A stretch of DNA of 64,000 nucleotides from an uncultured Rhizobiaceae bacterium (GTDB taxonomy: Bacteria; Pseudomonadota; Alphaproteobacteria; Rhizobiales; Rhizobiaceae): assembly GCA_947259295.1 (NCBI GenBank), contig CAMYMG010000058.1, forward strand, positions 62,001 to 126,000, written 5' to 3'. Positions within the stretch are counted from its first letter, which is position 1. Every line of letters starts with the position of its first letter. The position numbers were made by a program, and so were the translations under genes. Below, piece by piece: positions 53,003 through 62,378 of this stretch. The notes below the pieces were generated by a model, which had not been told where the DNA came from, searched no databases, and was given only the letters and a program-made list of their open reading frames with translations.

Positions 53003-53658
53003 GCGACTATGTAAGCGGCGCGGTTGGCGTGGAAATCTTTACCGCGCCCTGGGCATTCATCCGCGGCGTGCCGGCGATGAAGTTCCTGCCACCGGAAGGG
53101 CCGCCGGAAATCGCCTTCGCCGGCCGCTCCAATGTCGGCAAGTCTTCGCTGATCAACGCACTGGTCAGGCGCAACGGCCTTGCCCGTACTTCCAACACGC
53201 CGGGCCGGACGCAGGAGCTCAACTATTTCGTGCCGGACGGCTATTCCGGCGACGCCGGGGACATGCCGCCGATGGCGCTCGTCGACATGCCGGGCTACGG
53301 CTATGCGACGGCGCCGAAGGAAAAGGTCGACGAGTGGACGAAGCTCGTCTTCGACTACCTGAAGGGCCGGGTGACGCTGAAACGCGTTTACGTGCTGATC
53401 GACTCGCGCCACGGCATCAAGAAGAACGACGAAGAGGTGCTCGGCCTGCTCGACAAGGCCGCCGTCTCCTACCAGATCGTGCTCACCAAGACCGACAAGA
53501 TCAAGGCACCCGCCGTGCCGAAGCTGATCGCGGAAACACTGGAGAAGATCCGCAGGCGGCCCGCAGCCTTTCCGGAGGTGCTTGCAACCTCCTCGGAAAA
53601 GAACGAGGGCCTCGACGAACTCCGCGCCGCGATCGCGCTCGCCGTCAACGGCGGCTAG
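52999..53658 (+). CDS. engB: Ribosome biogenesis GTPase EngB (YsxC/YihA)
   Basis: A 219-residue GTPase needed for 50S subunit assembly. The G motifs are complete: [10 protein letters not shown] (G1), [11 protein letters not shown] (G2), VDMPGYGYA (G3), TKTDKIKA (G4) and ATSSEKNEG (G5). The start is TTG at 52999, overlapping the acetyltransferase stop by four bases. Its stop shares the CTAG at 53655-53658 with that of the convergent msrB gene. In related genomes it normally follows yidC. Confidence 0.95.
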   Translation: MSDYVSGAVGVEIFTAPWAFIRGVPAMKFLPPEGPPEIAFAGRSNVGKSSLINALVRRNGLARTSNTPGRTQELNYFVPDGYSGDAGDMPPMALVDMPGYGYATAPKEKVDEWTKLVFDYLKGRVTLKRVYVLIDSRHGIKKNDEEVLGLLDKAAVSYQIVLTKTDKIKAPAVPKLIAETLEKIRRRPAAFPEVLATSSEKNEGLDELRAAIALAVNGG

Positions 53659-54161
53659 CTCGCCTGGGCGGCCGGCTTGAAGGTCAGTGCCAGGCCGTTG
53701 AGGCAGTGGCGCTTGCCGGTCGGCGGCGGACCGTCGTCGAAGATGTGCCCGAAATGGCCACCGCAGCGACGGCAGTGCACTTCGGTGCGCGTCGAGAAGA
53801 ATGAGTTGTCTTCCTTGGTTCCGATCGCATCCGGCAGGGATTCCCAAAAACTCGGCCAGCCGGTACCGGAATCGTACTTGGCTTCCGACGAGTAGGCCGC
53901 GAGGTCGCAGCCGGCGCAATGAAAGATGCCTGCACGCTTCTCGTGGTTGAGCGGGCTCGTACCGGGGCGCTCGGTGTCCTCCTCACGCAGCACCGCATAC
54001 TGCGCGTCACTCAGGATAGCGCGCCATTCCGCTTCGGTCTTGGTGACCTCGAAGGTCTCGGCGCGCGCCGGAGCGGGTCGGCCCATGCGCCAGAGGGCGG
54101 TTGTCCCGGCCAGTACCGCGACAAAGGCAGCGCCTCCGGAAACCAGATTGCGACGATTCAT
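53655..54161 (-). CDS. msrB: Exported peptide-methionine (R)-S-oxide reductase MsrB
   Basis: A 168-residue enzyme reducing methionine-R-sulfoxide in proteins. Zinc-binding CxxC pairs are FHCAGCDLA and [14 protein letters not shown]; catalytic Cys is in [13 protein letters not shown]. The N-terminus [22 protein letters not shown] is a signal with twin arginines, so it acts in the periplasm. The start at 54161 has AAAGGAG upstream; a longer frame from 54422 is rejected. It overlaps engB by the four bases CTAG. Confidence 0.92.
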   Translation of the reverse strand: MNRRNLVSGGAAFVAVLAGTTALWRMGRPAPARAETFEVTKTEAEWRAILSDAQYAVLREEDTERPGTSPLNHEKRAGIFHCAGCDLAAYSSEAKYDSGTGWPSFWESLPDAIGTKEDNSFFSTRTEVHCRRCGGHFGHIFDDGPPPTGKRHCLNGLALTFKPAAQAS

Positions 54162-54300
54162 GAGTGACTCCTTTGATGGGAACATAGGTGCTGGGGACAA
54201 CAAGTCGAAATCAACTGAGGTTGATCGAGGGCCGCCATTTGCCAAAACGTCCCGCGCTTGGTCCCCAAAGAGCAAGACGGGACGGCACGGGACGCATGAC

Positions 54301-54341
54301 CGATTGCGCGGGGCGCGGGAGTAGTGCTCCCCGCGCAATCG
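54301..54341 (-). terminator. Long hairpin after the fasciclin gene
   Basis: CGATTGCGCGGGG (54301-54313) pairs perfectly with CCCCGCGCAATCG (54329-54341): a 13-bp stem with a 15-base loop. It lies 20 bp beyond the fasciclin stop on the minus strand and upstream of msrB. No T-run follows. Confidence 0.6.
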
Positions 54342-54360
54342 CAAGCCTGAGACGGCCTGA

Positions 54361-54918
54361 TTACATCTTGGGCAGAAGAACCGCGTCGATGACGTGGATG
54401 ACGCCGTTCGACTGCTCGACATTGGCGATGGTCACGTTCGCGACATTGCCGTTCTCGTCTTCCAGCATGATCTTGTCGCCCTCGTACTTGGCGGTCCAGG
54501 TGCAGCCGCCCACGGTCTTCACCGGGTGCGCGCCCTTGTCGTCGTCGACCATCTTCTTGATGGCACCGGACATCGCCTTGGCGCCCACCACGTGGCAGGT
54601 CAGGATCTTGGTCAGCTGATCCTTGTTCTCGGGCTTGAGAAGCGTGTCGACCGTGCCTTCAGGGAGAGCGGCAAAGGCTTCGTTGGTCGGGGCGAAAACG
54701 GTGAACGGGCCTTCGCCGGAAAGCGTGTCGACCAGGCCTGCAGCCTTGACCGCGGCGACCAGCGTGGTGTGGTCCTTCGAGTTGACGGCGTTCTCGACGA
54801 TGTTCTTGTCGGCATACATGGCAGCGCCGCCGACCATCGGGTTTTCGGCATAGGCAGCGGTCGCGAGAGCGGAAAGTGCGACAGCGCCGGCGAGGATCGT
54901 GGTGGTGAAGTTTCGCAT
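54361..54918 (-). CDS. Secreted fasciclin-domain protein
   Basis: A 185-residue protein. AAGGAG sits 6 bp before ATG 54918 and a signal peptide follows (cleavage near AYA-ENPMVGG, residue 24). One fasciclin (FAS1) domain fills the rest: LVAAVKAAGLVDTLSGEGPFTVFAPTNEAFAAL (in parts, the H1 and H2 motifs), LTKILTCHVVGAKAMS, and IHVIDAVLLPKM at the end. FAS1 proteins are extracytoplasmic adhesion or surface proteins. It follows an ECF sigma/anti-sigma pair on the same strand and is probably one of its targets. Confidence 0.93.
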   Translation of the reverse strand: MRNFTTTILAGAVALSALATAAYAENPMVGGAAMYADKNIVENAVNSKDHTTLVAAVKAAGLVDTLSGEGPFTVFAPTNEAFAALPEGTVDTLLKPENKDQLTKILTCHVVGAKAMSGAIKKMVDDDKGAHPVKTVGGCTWTAKYEGDKIMLEDENGNVANVTIANVEQSNGVIHVIDAVLLPKM

Positions 54919-55066
54919 ATTGGTCTCCTTGTGTTGGCGTTCCCTCTTGAAGGGGCACAGGGAGATACGGGGTCGTTTCAACCGAAGTTTCGCTCGGCGC
55001 AAAAGAATTCCAGATTTCTTCGGGAGGGACCGCGACGATGGGCGGGAACCTCGGGCAGCGTCAGGG

Positions 55067-55798
55067 TCAGATCGTCTTAAGGTCGCCCGCCGCCACGACA
55101 GGGCCTGTCGGCTGGCCAGTCGGCGAACCGCCCGCCGGCTCGAGACTGATGGCGAAGACGGCACCGGATTCGATCTTGCCGCGTGTTGCATCGTCGACCG
55201 CGAGGTGGACATTCGTGCCGGCCGGAATGATGCCCAGCGAGACGGGCGCCTGCTGGCCGTCGATGACCCAGAGCTCGAAATCGCGCCCGGCGGCCCGCTC
55301 GCCGGTAACGTGTGAGAGGCCGACATCACGCGTGCGGGCGTCGTAGACGACGAAATAGTGGACGTCGCTCTCCTGCGGGGCGAGCGAGGCGACAAGCCGC
55401 ATTTGCGGCTCATCAGCGGGCGGATTGACGAAGGGCAGCGCGACGAAGAGTGCCAGCGCGGCAAGCGCGGCGAGGGACAGCCCGCGCCAGAAGGCGAGAC
55501 TGGAAAGGATGCCGCCCGTGGACACAGAGTTCGCCGCCGATGTGTCGCCTGCGCCGGAAAACAGCAGCCGGTCGAGCTTGTCCTTGACGGCTGCCGGCGC
55601 CTGCACTTCCGCATATCCTGCGGCAAGCGGCGAAAGGTCGGCCTCCCAGCGTTCGACCAGGCGGGCGAAGCCGGGCTCGGATTCGACGCGGCGCGCGACC
55701 GCCTGCCGCTCCTCGGCCGGCAGGACGCCCAGAACATACTCGGCGGCAACGATATCGTCGCCTCCGTGCTCCGGTCCGTTTTCGTCCACCGCGCTCAT
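55067..55798 (-). CDS. Anti-sigma factor (RskA-type)
   Basis: A 243-residue membrane protein. Residues about 14-80 are the cytoplasmic zinc-free anti-sigma region (AAEYVLGVLPAEERQAVARRVESEPGFARLVERWE in parts); one helix (about 103-122: LSLAALAALALFVALPFV) follows; the periplasmic part (about 130-243) contains VHYFVVYDARTRDVGLS, FELWVIDGQQAPVSLGIIPAG, typical of RskA. The start at 55798 overlaps the sigma gene stop (ATGA). It should hold the ECF sigma factor inactive until an envelope signal releases it. Confidence 0.9.
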   Translation of the reverse strand: MSAVDENGPEHGGDDIVAAEYVLGVLPAEERQAVARRVESEPGFARLVERWEADLSPLAAGYAEVQAPAAVKDKLDRLLFSGAGDTSAANSVSTGGILSSLAFWRGLSLAALAALALFVALPFVNPPADEPQMRLVASLAPQESDVHYFVVYDARTRDVGLSHVTGERAAGRDFELWVIDGQQAPVSLGIIPAGTNVHLAVDDATRGKIESGAVFAISLEPAGGSPTGQPTGPVVAAGDLKTI

Positions 55799-56334
55799 TG
55801 TTCCAGACATTCCCTCAATTTCATCAGGCTGCGTCGCAGCCAAGTCCGCATCGTATTCAACGGAACACCATGCCGCTCTGCAAGCTCGGCGTAACTCTCG
55901 CCCTTCAGGTAGGCTCCGCGCACCGCCGCGGACCGGTCCGCTTCCAGTTCCTCGAGGCAGCGGTTGATCTCGCCTGCCTCGCCGCCTGCCACCGCCATGG
56001 CCTCCGGTCCGGGCGCCGGGTCGGCCACGTCCAGCGCCGTGTCGATGTCGACGGCAGGCTTGCGCCTGACCCGAATCCTATCGATCGCATGATTGCGCGC
56101 TATCGCCACCAGCCATGAAATCGGGCTCAGTTCCGAGACTGCGAAGCGGTCGGCCTTCGTCCATATCTTGACGAAAACCTCCTGCAACGCTTCCTCGGCT
56201 TCTGCCCTGTCATTCAAGACACGCAGGCAGACTCCAAAAAGTTTCGCATTCGTTTGCCGGTAAAGAAGATCGAATGCCGCCCGATCTTTGATCGAGACCC
56301 TGACGATCAGCTTGGTGATGTCCTGCGGTGTCAT
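55795..56334 (-). CDS. ECF-family RNA polymerase sigma factor (SigK-like)
   Basis: A 179-residue sigma factor. Region 2 spans about 12-80 (DRAAFDLLYRQTNAKLFGVCLRVLND, EALQEVFVKIWTKADRF, SWLVAIARNHAIDRIR); region 4 about 120-175 (LKGESYAELAERHGVPLNTMRTWLRRSLMKLRECL in parts, the helix-turn-helix). It starts at ATG 56334; TTG 56343 is an alternative. Coupled to the anti-sigma gene. Divergent from argB. SigK/ECF19-type factors with RskA usually respond to envelope or oxidative stress. Confidence 0.93.
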   Translation of the reverse strand: MTPQDITKLIVRVSIKDRAAFDLLYRQTNAKLFGVCLRVLNDRAEAEEALQEVFVKIWTKADRFAVSELSPISWLVAIARNHAIDRIRVRRKPAVDIDTALDVADPAPGPEAMAVAGGEAGEINRCLEELEADRSAAVRGAYLKGESYAELAERHGVPLNTMRTWLRRSLMKLRECLEQ

Positions 56335-56471
56335 TGCCGACAAACTAGGGTTTTGTCGCCGATTTGCAACGGCGCTCGCGCAAGCGTTCTTCGTGGCGGA
56401 AAAGGACGAACCATTTGCCCGACGCGCCGTTTCCGGCTAAGACGCCGCCGTCCTTCCAGCAATCCGGGAAC

Positions 56472-57374
56472 ATGCCGATGACGACGGATAAAGCCGCCAC
56501 CGCTGCCGAACAGGCGCGTCTGCTTTCGGCGGCGCTGCCTTTCATGCAGCGCTACGAGAACAAGACCGTGGTGGTCAAATACGGCGGACACGCGATGGGG
56601 GATGCGACGCTCGGCCAGGCCTTCGCGCGCGACATCGCCCTGCTTAAGCAGTCCGGCGTGAATCCCATCGTCGTACATGGCGGCGGACCGCAGATCGCTG
56701 CCATGCTCGCCAGGATGGGCATCGAATCCAAGTTCGAGGGCGGCTTGCGCGTCACAGATGCCAAGACGGTGGAGATCGTCGAGATGGTGCTGGCCGGCTC
56801 CATCAACAAGGAGATCGTCGCGCTCATCAATGCCGAGGGCGAATGGGCGATCGGGCTCTGCGGCAAGGACGGCAACATGGTCTTCGCCGAAAAGGCGCAC
56901 AAGACCATCAAGGATCCGGACTCCAACATCGAGCGCGTGCTCGATCTCGGCTTCGTGGGCGAACCGGTGGAGGTTGACCGCACGCTGCTCGACCTGCTTG
57001 CCCGCTCAGAGATGATCCCCGTGCTGGCCCCTGTCGCGCCCGGCCGGGACGGCCACACCTACAACATCAACGCCGATACGTTTGCCGGCGCCATCGCCGG
57101 CGCACTCGGGGCCTCGCGCCTGCTGTTCCTGACGGATGTGCCCGGCGTCCTCGACAAGGAAAAGAAGCTGATCGACGAACTGACCGTGGCCGAGGCCCGC
57201 GCCCTGATCAAGGACGGCACGATCTCGGGCGGCATGATCCCCAAGGTCGAGACCTGCATCGAGGCCATCGACCGCGGCGTCGAGGGCGTGGTCATCCTCA
57301 ACGGCAAGACGCCGCATGCGGTACTGCTCGAGCTGTTCACCGAGCACGGCGCGGGCACGCTGATCGTGCCGTAG
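56472..57374 (+). CDS. argB: Acetylglutamate kinase
   Basis: A 300-residue kinase for step two of arginine synthesis: N-acetylglutamate to its 5-phosphate. Motifs: [12 protein letters not shown] (nucleotide loop), [14 protein letters not shown] (acetylglutamate and phosphate binding), [19 protein letters not shown] (in parts) and [31 protein letters not shown] (in parts). The start at 56472 is chosen over a longer frame from 56364. Length fits the family. Neighbouring engB and argB are core genes of this order. Confidence 0.96.
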   Translation: MPMTTDKAATAAEQARLLSAALPFMQRYENKTVVVKYGGHAMGDATLGQAFARDIALLKQSGVNPIVVHGGGPQIAAMLARMGIESKFEGGLRVTDAKTVEIVEMVLAGSINKEIVALINAEGEWAIGLCGKDGNMVFAEKAHKTIKDPDSNIERVLDLGFVGEPVEVDRTLLDLLARSEMIPVLAPVAPGRDGHTYNINADTFAGAIAGALGASRLLFLTDVPGVLDKEKKLIDELTVAEARALIKDGTISGGMIPKVETCIEAIDRGVEGVVILNGKTPHAVLLELFTEHGAGTLIVP

Positions 57375-57376
57375 GC

Positions 57377-58282
57377 TCAGCCGACTGCGAGCAGGACCAG
57401 GATACCGCCGACGATCAGCACGCAGCCGGCAATTTCGAGCCGGTTGATCCGCTCCTTGAAGAAGAAGACCGTCGCGGCAAAGGTGAACAGCATCTCGATC
57501 TGGGCCAACGACTTGACGATGGCCGCCTGCTGCAAGGTCATCGCTGTGAACCAGCCGAACGATGCCGAAGCGCCGACAAGGCCAGTGAAGAGCGACGGCT
57601 TCCAGGCTTTCGCTATGCGCCCAAGTTCGGCGCGATCCTTCCATACGATCCACCCCAGCATCAGAACGGTCTGGAAGGTGATGACGAAGGCGAGCGTCAC
57701 CCCGCCCTGCATCAGGAAGTTCGGCCCGCCGAGCGCCAGCGACGCGGCACGGTAGGCGACGGCGGAAATGCCGAACGCCGTTCCGGAGGCCAGGCCAATC
57801 AGGGCATTGCGGCTGATCGTCGAGGACAGCATGGAGCGAAAGCTCACGGCAACATGCGCGACCGAGATCAGCATCACCCCGAAGACGCTGACGGCAATGG
57901 CCGCGATAGCGCCGAGGCTCGCCCTTTCGCCGAGGAAGATCAGGCCGAAGAGCGCCGCCTGAGCCGGTTCCGTGCGCGAATAGGCCGTGCCGACGGCGAA
58001 ATTCCGGAACGAGAAGAGATGGATGAGAAGGAACGTCGCGCCGATCTGACCGAGCCCTCCGAGCAGCGCCCAGCCGACAAAGCCCGCGTTCAGCGCCGGC
58101 AACCGATAGCCGAGGCCAAGATGCAGGAAGGCAACGAACAGCAGCGCAAAGGGCAGACCGAAACCGAAGCGCACGAAGGTCGCTCCCGTGGTGCCCATCA
58201 CCGACTTCAGATGTTTCTGGGTGGCCGACCGCAGATTCTGCAGAAACGCGGCGCCTATCGTGATCGGTATCCAGAGTTCCAT
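57377..58282 (-). CDS. DMT (EamA) family transporter
   Basis: A 301-residue membrane protein with ten helices in two EamA repeats (about 5-130 and 150-300). Each repeat ends in the usual small-residue-rich helix (for instance ALFGLIFLGERASLGAIAAI and FTFAATVFFFKERINRLEIAGCVLI). DMT carriers export or exchange metabolites and drugs; no substrate can be assigned. It converges on argB with a 2 bp gap, so the two transcripts probably overlap. Confidence 0.88.
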   Translation of the reverse strand: MELWIPITIGAAFLQNLRSATQKHLKSVMGTTGATFVRFGFGLPFALLFVAFLHLGLGYRLPALNAGFVGWALLGGLGQIGATFLLIHLFSFRNFAVGTAYSRTEPAQAALFGLIFLGERASLGAIAAIAVSVFGVMLISVAHVAVSFRSMLSSTISRNALIGLASGTAFGISAVAYRAASLALGGPNFLMQGGVTLAFVITFQTVLMLGWIVWKDRAELGRIAKAWKPSLFTGLVGASASFGWFTAMTLQQAAIVKSLAQIEMLFTFAATVFFFKERINRLEIAGCVLIVGGILVLLAVG

Positions 58283-58437
58283 GAAGGCTTTCTGACTTGC
58301 CGCACGCTCGTAGCATGAGGAAAGGCCAGGGCAATAGGCCAGAACGCCGGGGCGGGTAGCCTATGCGCCTCCGTGCATCGCGCCTCGACTGTAGCCGGAG
58401 AGGGATTCTACTGGTCGCGGCGATCCGAGACCCAATG

Positions 58438-59199
58438 TCAGGCCGCTTCTGATCGCTCGGCTCTGAAGACCGCGAGGTTGCGCCCGCTGTTCTTCGCTTC
58501 GTAGAGGCGGCGGTCGGCGGCGCGCATCAGGTCGGAGATGGTTGCGCCCGTCGGACAGGGCGTGCCGCCGATGCTCACCGTCAGCGGGATGGTCCGCTCG
58601 TCGACGGGCTGGAAACGGATCAGTTCGACCTCGCGGCGGATGCGCTCGGCCACGCGTGTGGCCTCCTGGTCGCTCGCCCCGACCAGAAACGCGCCGAACT
58701 CCTCGCCGCCGATGCGGCCAAGAATGTCGCCCGTCCTTATGGCGCGGCTGATGGCGGCGGCGATTTCCAGCAGTGCCGCATCGCCGGTCAGGTGGCCGAA
58801 GCTGTCGTTGATCTTCTTGAAGTGATCGGCATCGATGATCAGGAGCGCACCCCGGTCGGCCGCGGCGCGGGAGCGGTCGAGCCCATTGAAGAAGCTCTCG
58901 CGGTTAAGCATGCCCGTCATGTTGTCGCGACTGGCCTTGTCTTCGAGGCGCCGATGCGCGTCGGCGAGTTGCGCGTGGGTCCTCGCAAGGTCGCGATGCG
59001 CACTTCTGAGCTTGTCGGTCTGGAGGAAGGCGAAAGCGCTGGCGGGCCAGGCAATCAGCATGGGACAGATGGTCAGCACGAGCCAGGCGTTGCCGTCTAC
59101 AACTCCTCCGAGTGTCGGCACGACGGTATAGGCGAGCACAAGCGAAGCTACCAGCGACGAAATCGCCACTGAGAAAGACTTCGCGAATATCCTGCCCAT
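58438..59199 (-). CDS. Membrane-bound diguanylate cyclase (GGDEF)
   Basis: A 253-residue protein. Two N-terminal helices (about 12-34 and 40-58) lead through a short coiled coil (SAHRDLARTHAQLADAHRRLED) to a GGDEF domain (about 90-250). The catalytic loop reads GGEEF, an active form, within RIGGEEFGAFLVG; metal-site DADHFKKIND and the late motif AADRRLYEAKNSGRN are intact. The inhibitory I-site RxxD is not obvious. It makes cyclic-di-GMP; no cognate phosphodiesterase is nearby. The start at 59199 has GGAGCGGGG upstream. Confidence 0.9.
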   Translation of the reverse strand: MGRIFAKSFSVAISSLVASLVLAYTVVPTLGGVVDGNAWLVLTICPMLIAWPASAFAFLQTDKLRSAHRDLARTHAQLADAHRRLEDKASRDNMTGMLNRESFFNGLDRSRAAADRGALLIIDADHFKKINDSFGHLTGDAALLEIAAAISRAIRTGDILGRIGGEEFGAFLVGASDQEATRVAERIRREVELIRFQPVDERTIPLTVSIGGTPCPTGATISDLMRAADRRLYEAKNSGRNLAVFRAERSEAA

Positions 59200-59358
59200 G
59201 CACCCCGCTCCCTGATCAGAAGCTGAATGACATGCGCCTCTAAAGGAGACCTTTCCGGGCAAGTTAAAATTTTACGCGACGCCGTCTTTGGTGTTGTTTC
59301 TGGAAAGATTTCCTGTGCACAGAAATTTCCCCTCGACGATTTGTGCCATAGTGAAACG

Positions 59359-60066
59359 ATGACAGAGTTGCCCGATCCGATTCTCTTTGCCGATGTCGAA
59401 GACTGGATTTTCGACCTCGACAACACGCTCTATCCGCACCACTCGAACCTGTTTTCGCAGATCGACGTGAGGATGACGTCCTATGTGTCGGAGCTGCTGC
59501 GGCTGCCGCGCGAGGCGGCGCGCGAGGTTCAAAAGCAACTCTATCGCGAGTACGGCACCACGCTGCGGGGCCTGATGGAGCGCCACAAGATCGACCCGGA
59601 CGACTTCCTGGAGAAGGTCCACGACATCGATTATTCGTGGCTGGTGCCCGATCCAGTGCTCGGCGCCGCCATCCGGCAACTGCCCGGACGCAAGTTCATT
59701 TTCACCAACGGCAACCGCAAACATGCCGAACAGACAGCGCGCCAACTGGGGATACTCGACCATTTCGACGACATTTTCGACATCGTGTCGGCAGAACTCA
59801 TGCCGAAGCCGGAGCGGCGAACCTACGAGTTGTTCACCGAACTGCACGGCATTGAGGCCAGAAACGCCGTGATGTTCGAGGATCTTGCACGCAACCTGAC
59901 CGTACCGAAAGCGCTCGGCATGAAGACGGTGCTCATCGTGCCTAACAATTTCGAGCCGACCTTTTCCGAAATCTGGGAACGGGACAAGAACTATGAGGAC
60001 GACGTCGATTTCGTAACTGACGACCTGTCTGGGTTCCTCAACGCGCTGGTGCGATCGCCGGCCTGA
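59359..60066 (+). CDS. Pyrimidine 5'-nucleotidase (HAD superfamily)
   Basis: A 235-residue HAD phosphatase. Nucleophile motif FDLDNTLYPH (Asp19 and Asp21), motif II FTNGNRKHAEQ, and the acidic motif VMFEDLARN are present; this is the SDT1/pyrimidine 5'-nucleotidase subgroup with an alpha-helical cap. Such enzymes dephosphorylate UMP and CMP, and may clean up odd nucleotides. The start at 59359 is chosen; an upstream start at 59227 has no ribosome site. The order argB - nucleotidase - dapD is common in this order of bacteria. Confidence 0.92.
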   Translation: MTELPDPILFADVEDWIFDLDNTLYPHHSNLFSQIDVRMTSYVSELLRLPREAAREVQKQLYREYGTTLRGLMERHKIDPDDFLEKVHDIDYSWLVPDPVLGAAIRQLPGRKFIFTNGNRKHAEQTARQLGILDHFDDIFDIVSAELMPKPERRTYELFTELHGIEARNAVMFEDLARNLTVPKALGMKTVLIVPNNFEPTFSEIWERDKNYEDDVDFVTDDLSGFLNALVRSPA

Positions 60067-60078
60067 GGCCGGTAGAAT

Positions 60079-60939
60079 TCACTTCTCCTCGCCGTCCGGT
60101 CCGAGCTTGTAGAACCGGCTGATAATCTGCCAGGCCTCCTCGGCCGAATCCACCACGTCGATGATGTCCTGGTCGCCGGGCGAGATCGTGCCCTGCTCGG
60201 CCAGGAAATCGAGGTCGATGGCGCGCTTCCAGAAATCCCTGCCGAACAGGATGACGGGAACCCGCTCCATGCGGCCGGTCTGGATCAGTGTCAGCGTCTC
60301 GAAGAACTCGTCCATCGTGCCGAATCCGCCGGGGAACACCGCGACCGCCTTGGCTCGCATGACGAAGTGCATCTTGCGGATCGCGAAGTAGTGGAAATTG
60401 AAGCACAATTCCGGCGTGACGTAGATGTTCGGCGCCTGTTCGTGCGGCAGCACGATGTTAAGGCCGATGGAGGGCGCGCCGACATCGTCGGCGCCGCGGT
60501 TGCCGGCTTCCATCACGCCAGGCCCGCCCCCCGTCACGACCACAAACTCACGGTAATAGGAAGCGGCCGAATGCTGCGAGCAGAGACGCGCGAAAAGCCG
60601 CGCTTCCTCGTAGTAGCGGCTGTTGGCCTCGAGATTCTTCTTCTGGACCTCGTTCTTGGCCGCCCAGGCGTCGCCGCCGGGCTCCGGCAGGCGCGCGCCG
60701 CCGAACAGGATAACCGTCGAACGGATGCCGCGCTCGGCGAGGATCATCTCGGGCTTGAGCAGCTCGAGCTGCAGCCGCACGGCGCGCAGTTCGCGGCGCG
60801 TCATGAAATCGGGATCGTTCCAGGCCAGCCGATAGGTCGGTGCGACGGTCTGAGGTGTCTCGGGGACGCTTCGCGAGCGCTCGAGATCCTCGTCGGAATG
60901 CGGCAGCGGCGTCCATCCCGTCTGTTCGTTAGGATTCAT
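60079..60939 (-). CDS. LOG family protein (TIGR00730)
   Basis: A 286-residue protein of the LOG family. The core (about 75-260) has the Rossmann-like motif VILFGGARLPEPG, GGGPGVMEAGNRGA and PGGFGTMDEFFETLTL, the last being the family signature PGGxGTxxE. LOG enzymes hydrolyse cytokinin nucleotides or other nucleoside 5'-monophosphates. An N-terminal extension of about 60 residues (PLPHSDEDLERSRSVPET) is typical of the alphaproteobacterial subgroup. It converges on the nucleotidase gene. Confidence 0.93.
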   Translation of the reverse strand: MNPNEQTGWTPLPHSDEDLERSRSVPETPQTVAPTYRLAWNDPDFMTRRELRAVRLQLELLKPEMILAERGIRSTVILFGGARLPEPGGDAWAAKNEVQKKNLEANSRYYEEARLFARLCSQHSAASYYREFVVVTGGGPGVMEAGNRGADDVGAPSIGLNIVLPHEQAPNIYVTPELCFNFHYFAIRKMHFVMRAKAVAVFPGGFGTMDEFFETLTLIQTGRMERVPVILFGRDFWKRAIDLDFLAEQGTISPGDQDIIDVVDSAEEAWQIISRFYKLGPDGEEK

Positions 60940-61078
60940 GTATTTCCCCGTCTGTCTTGCCGCGCCGCCCCATGGCGCAGGTGCGATTGACCCCCAGAAT
61001 GGCTTGACATAGGGTCCGCGCGATTGCGGGCCAGCTTATCTGTCTCGGCCTTAACAGCCTATGTAGCGGAGCATTTTC

Positions 61079-61933
61079 ATGTCGAAGCCGGACCTCGCAA
61101 AACTTGAATCCGTCATCGAAGATGCTTTCGAAGGCCGCGATACCGTTTCCACCACGACGCGCGGCGAGATTCGCGACTCGGTCAACGCCGCACTCGACCT
61201 TCTCGACAAGGGCGAGGCACGCGTTGCAGAGCGGATGGAAGACGGCAGCTGGAAAGTCAACCAGTGGCTGAAGAAGGCCGTTCTCCTCTCCTTCCGGCTG
61301 AACCCGATGGAGATCGTCAAGGGCGGCCCCGGAGACGCCGTCTGGTGGGACAAGGTGCCGTCGAAGTTCGACGGCTGGAGCGCAACCGAGTTCGAGAAGG
61401 CCGGGTTCCGCGCCGTACCGTCGGCGATCGTGCGCCGCTCCGCCTATGTCGCGCCCGGGGTGGTGCTGATGCCGTCCTTCGTCAATCTCGGCGCCTATGT
61501 CGACAGCGGCACCATGGTGGATACCTGGGCATCTGTCGGTTCCTGCGCCCAGATCGGCAAGAACGTGCATCTGTCGGGCGGCGTCGGCATCGGCGGCGTG
61601 CTGGAGCCGATGCAGGCCGGCCCGACCATCATCGAGGACAATTGCTTCATCGGTGCACGCTCGGAAGTCGTCGAGGGCTGCATCGTTCGCGAGGGCTCGG
61701 TGCTCGGCATGGGCGTTTTCATCGGCAAGTCGACGAAGATCGTCGATCGGGCGACAGGCGATATCACCTACGGCGAAGTCCCGGCAAATTCGGTCGTCGT
61801 GGCCGGTTCGCTGCCCGGCAAGCCGCTGCCGAACGGCCAGCCGGGGCCAAGTCTCTATTGCGCCGTCATCGTGAAGCGGGTCGACGAGCAGACGCGCTCC
61901 AAGACGTCGATCAACGAACTCCTGCGCGATTGA
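61079..61933 (+). CDS. dapD: 2,3,4,5-tetrahydropyridine-2,6-dicarboxylate N-succinyltransferase
   Basis: A 284-residue beta-helix enzyme catalysing succinylation of tetrahydrodipicolinate in lysine and diaminopimelate synthesis. Motifs: [95 protein letters not shown] in parts. TTGACC (60987) and TAGGGT (61010) with 17 bp between may be its promoter. dapE follows three genes downstream. Confidence 0.96.
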   Translation: MSKPDLAKLESVIEDAFEGRDTVSTTTRGEIRDSVNAALDLLDKGEARVAERMEDGSWKVNQWLKKAVLLSFRLNPMEIVKGGPGDAVWWDKVPSKFDGWSATEFEKAGFRAVPSAIVRRSAYVAPGVVLMPSFVNLGAYVDSGTMVDTWASVGSCAQIGKNVHLSGGVGIGGVLEPMQAGPTIIEDNCFIGARSEVVEGCIVREGSVLGMGVFIGKSTKIVDRATGDITYGEVPANSVVVAGSLPGKPLPNGQPGPSLYCAVIVKRVDEQTRSKTSINELLRD

Positions 61934-61996
61934 TCTTTTCCCAAGACATGGGCACCGTGCCTGTGACGGGCACGAACAGATACGGACCGGATCCAA

Positions 61997-62377
61997 TTGC
62001 CTGACAAAGACCAGCTCATCTGGCTATTCTTTCGATTTTCGGGCCGCGTCAGCCGCGCGGCCTTCTTTCTCGCAGGCCTGCTGCTGGCAATCGTCCAGGC
62101 GTTCCTGCTGTATCGATTCACGCTGGTGCCGGAAGACAGCACGGCAGGACAGATGTGGGCGGTCTCCTTCTGGGTCGTGGTGCTCGTATCCATCTGGTCG
62201 AGCGTCGCACTCGGCGTCAAACGCCTGCATGATATCGGCAGGCCGGGCATCCTGGCCGCAGCGCTCTTCGTGCCGCTGATTTCGATCCTGGCTTTCGTGG
62301 CCCTCTGCCTCATGGCCGGCGAAGAAGGACCGAACCGCTACGGCGACCGGCCCAACAGCCCGGCAAGGACCAGTTGA
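61997..62377 (+). CDS. DUF805 membrane protein
   Basis: A 126-residue protein with four predicted helices. DUF805 features: LIWLFFRFSGRVSRAAFFLAGLLLA near the N-terminus and LGVKRLHDIGRPGILAAALFVPLISIL (in parts) with the conserved RLHDIGRPG. Start is TTG 61997. The role of DUF805 is unknown. It lies between dapD (63 bp) and the next membrane gene (1 bp). Confidence 0.85.
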   Translation: MPDKDQLIWLFFRFSGRVSRAAFFLAGLLLAIVQAFLLYRFTLVPEDSTAGQMWAVSFWVVVLVSIWSSVALGVKRLHDIGRPGILAAALFVPLISILAFVALCLMAGEEGPNRYGDRPNSPARTS

Positions 62378-62378
62378 G

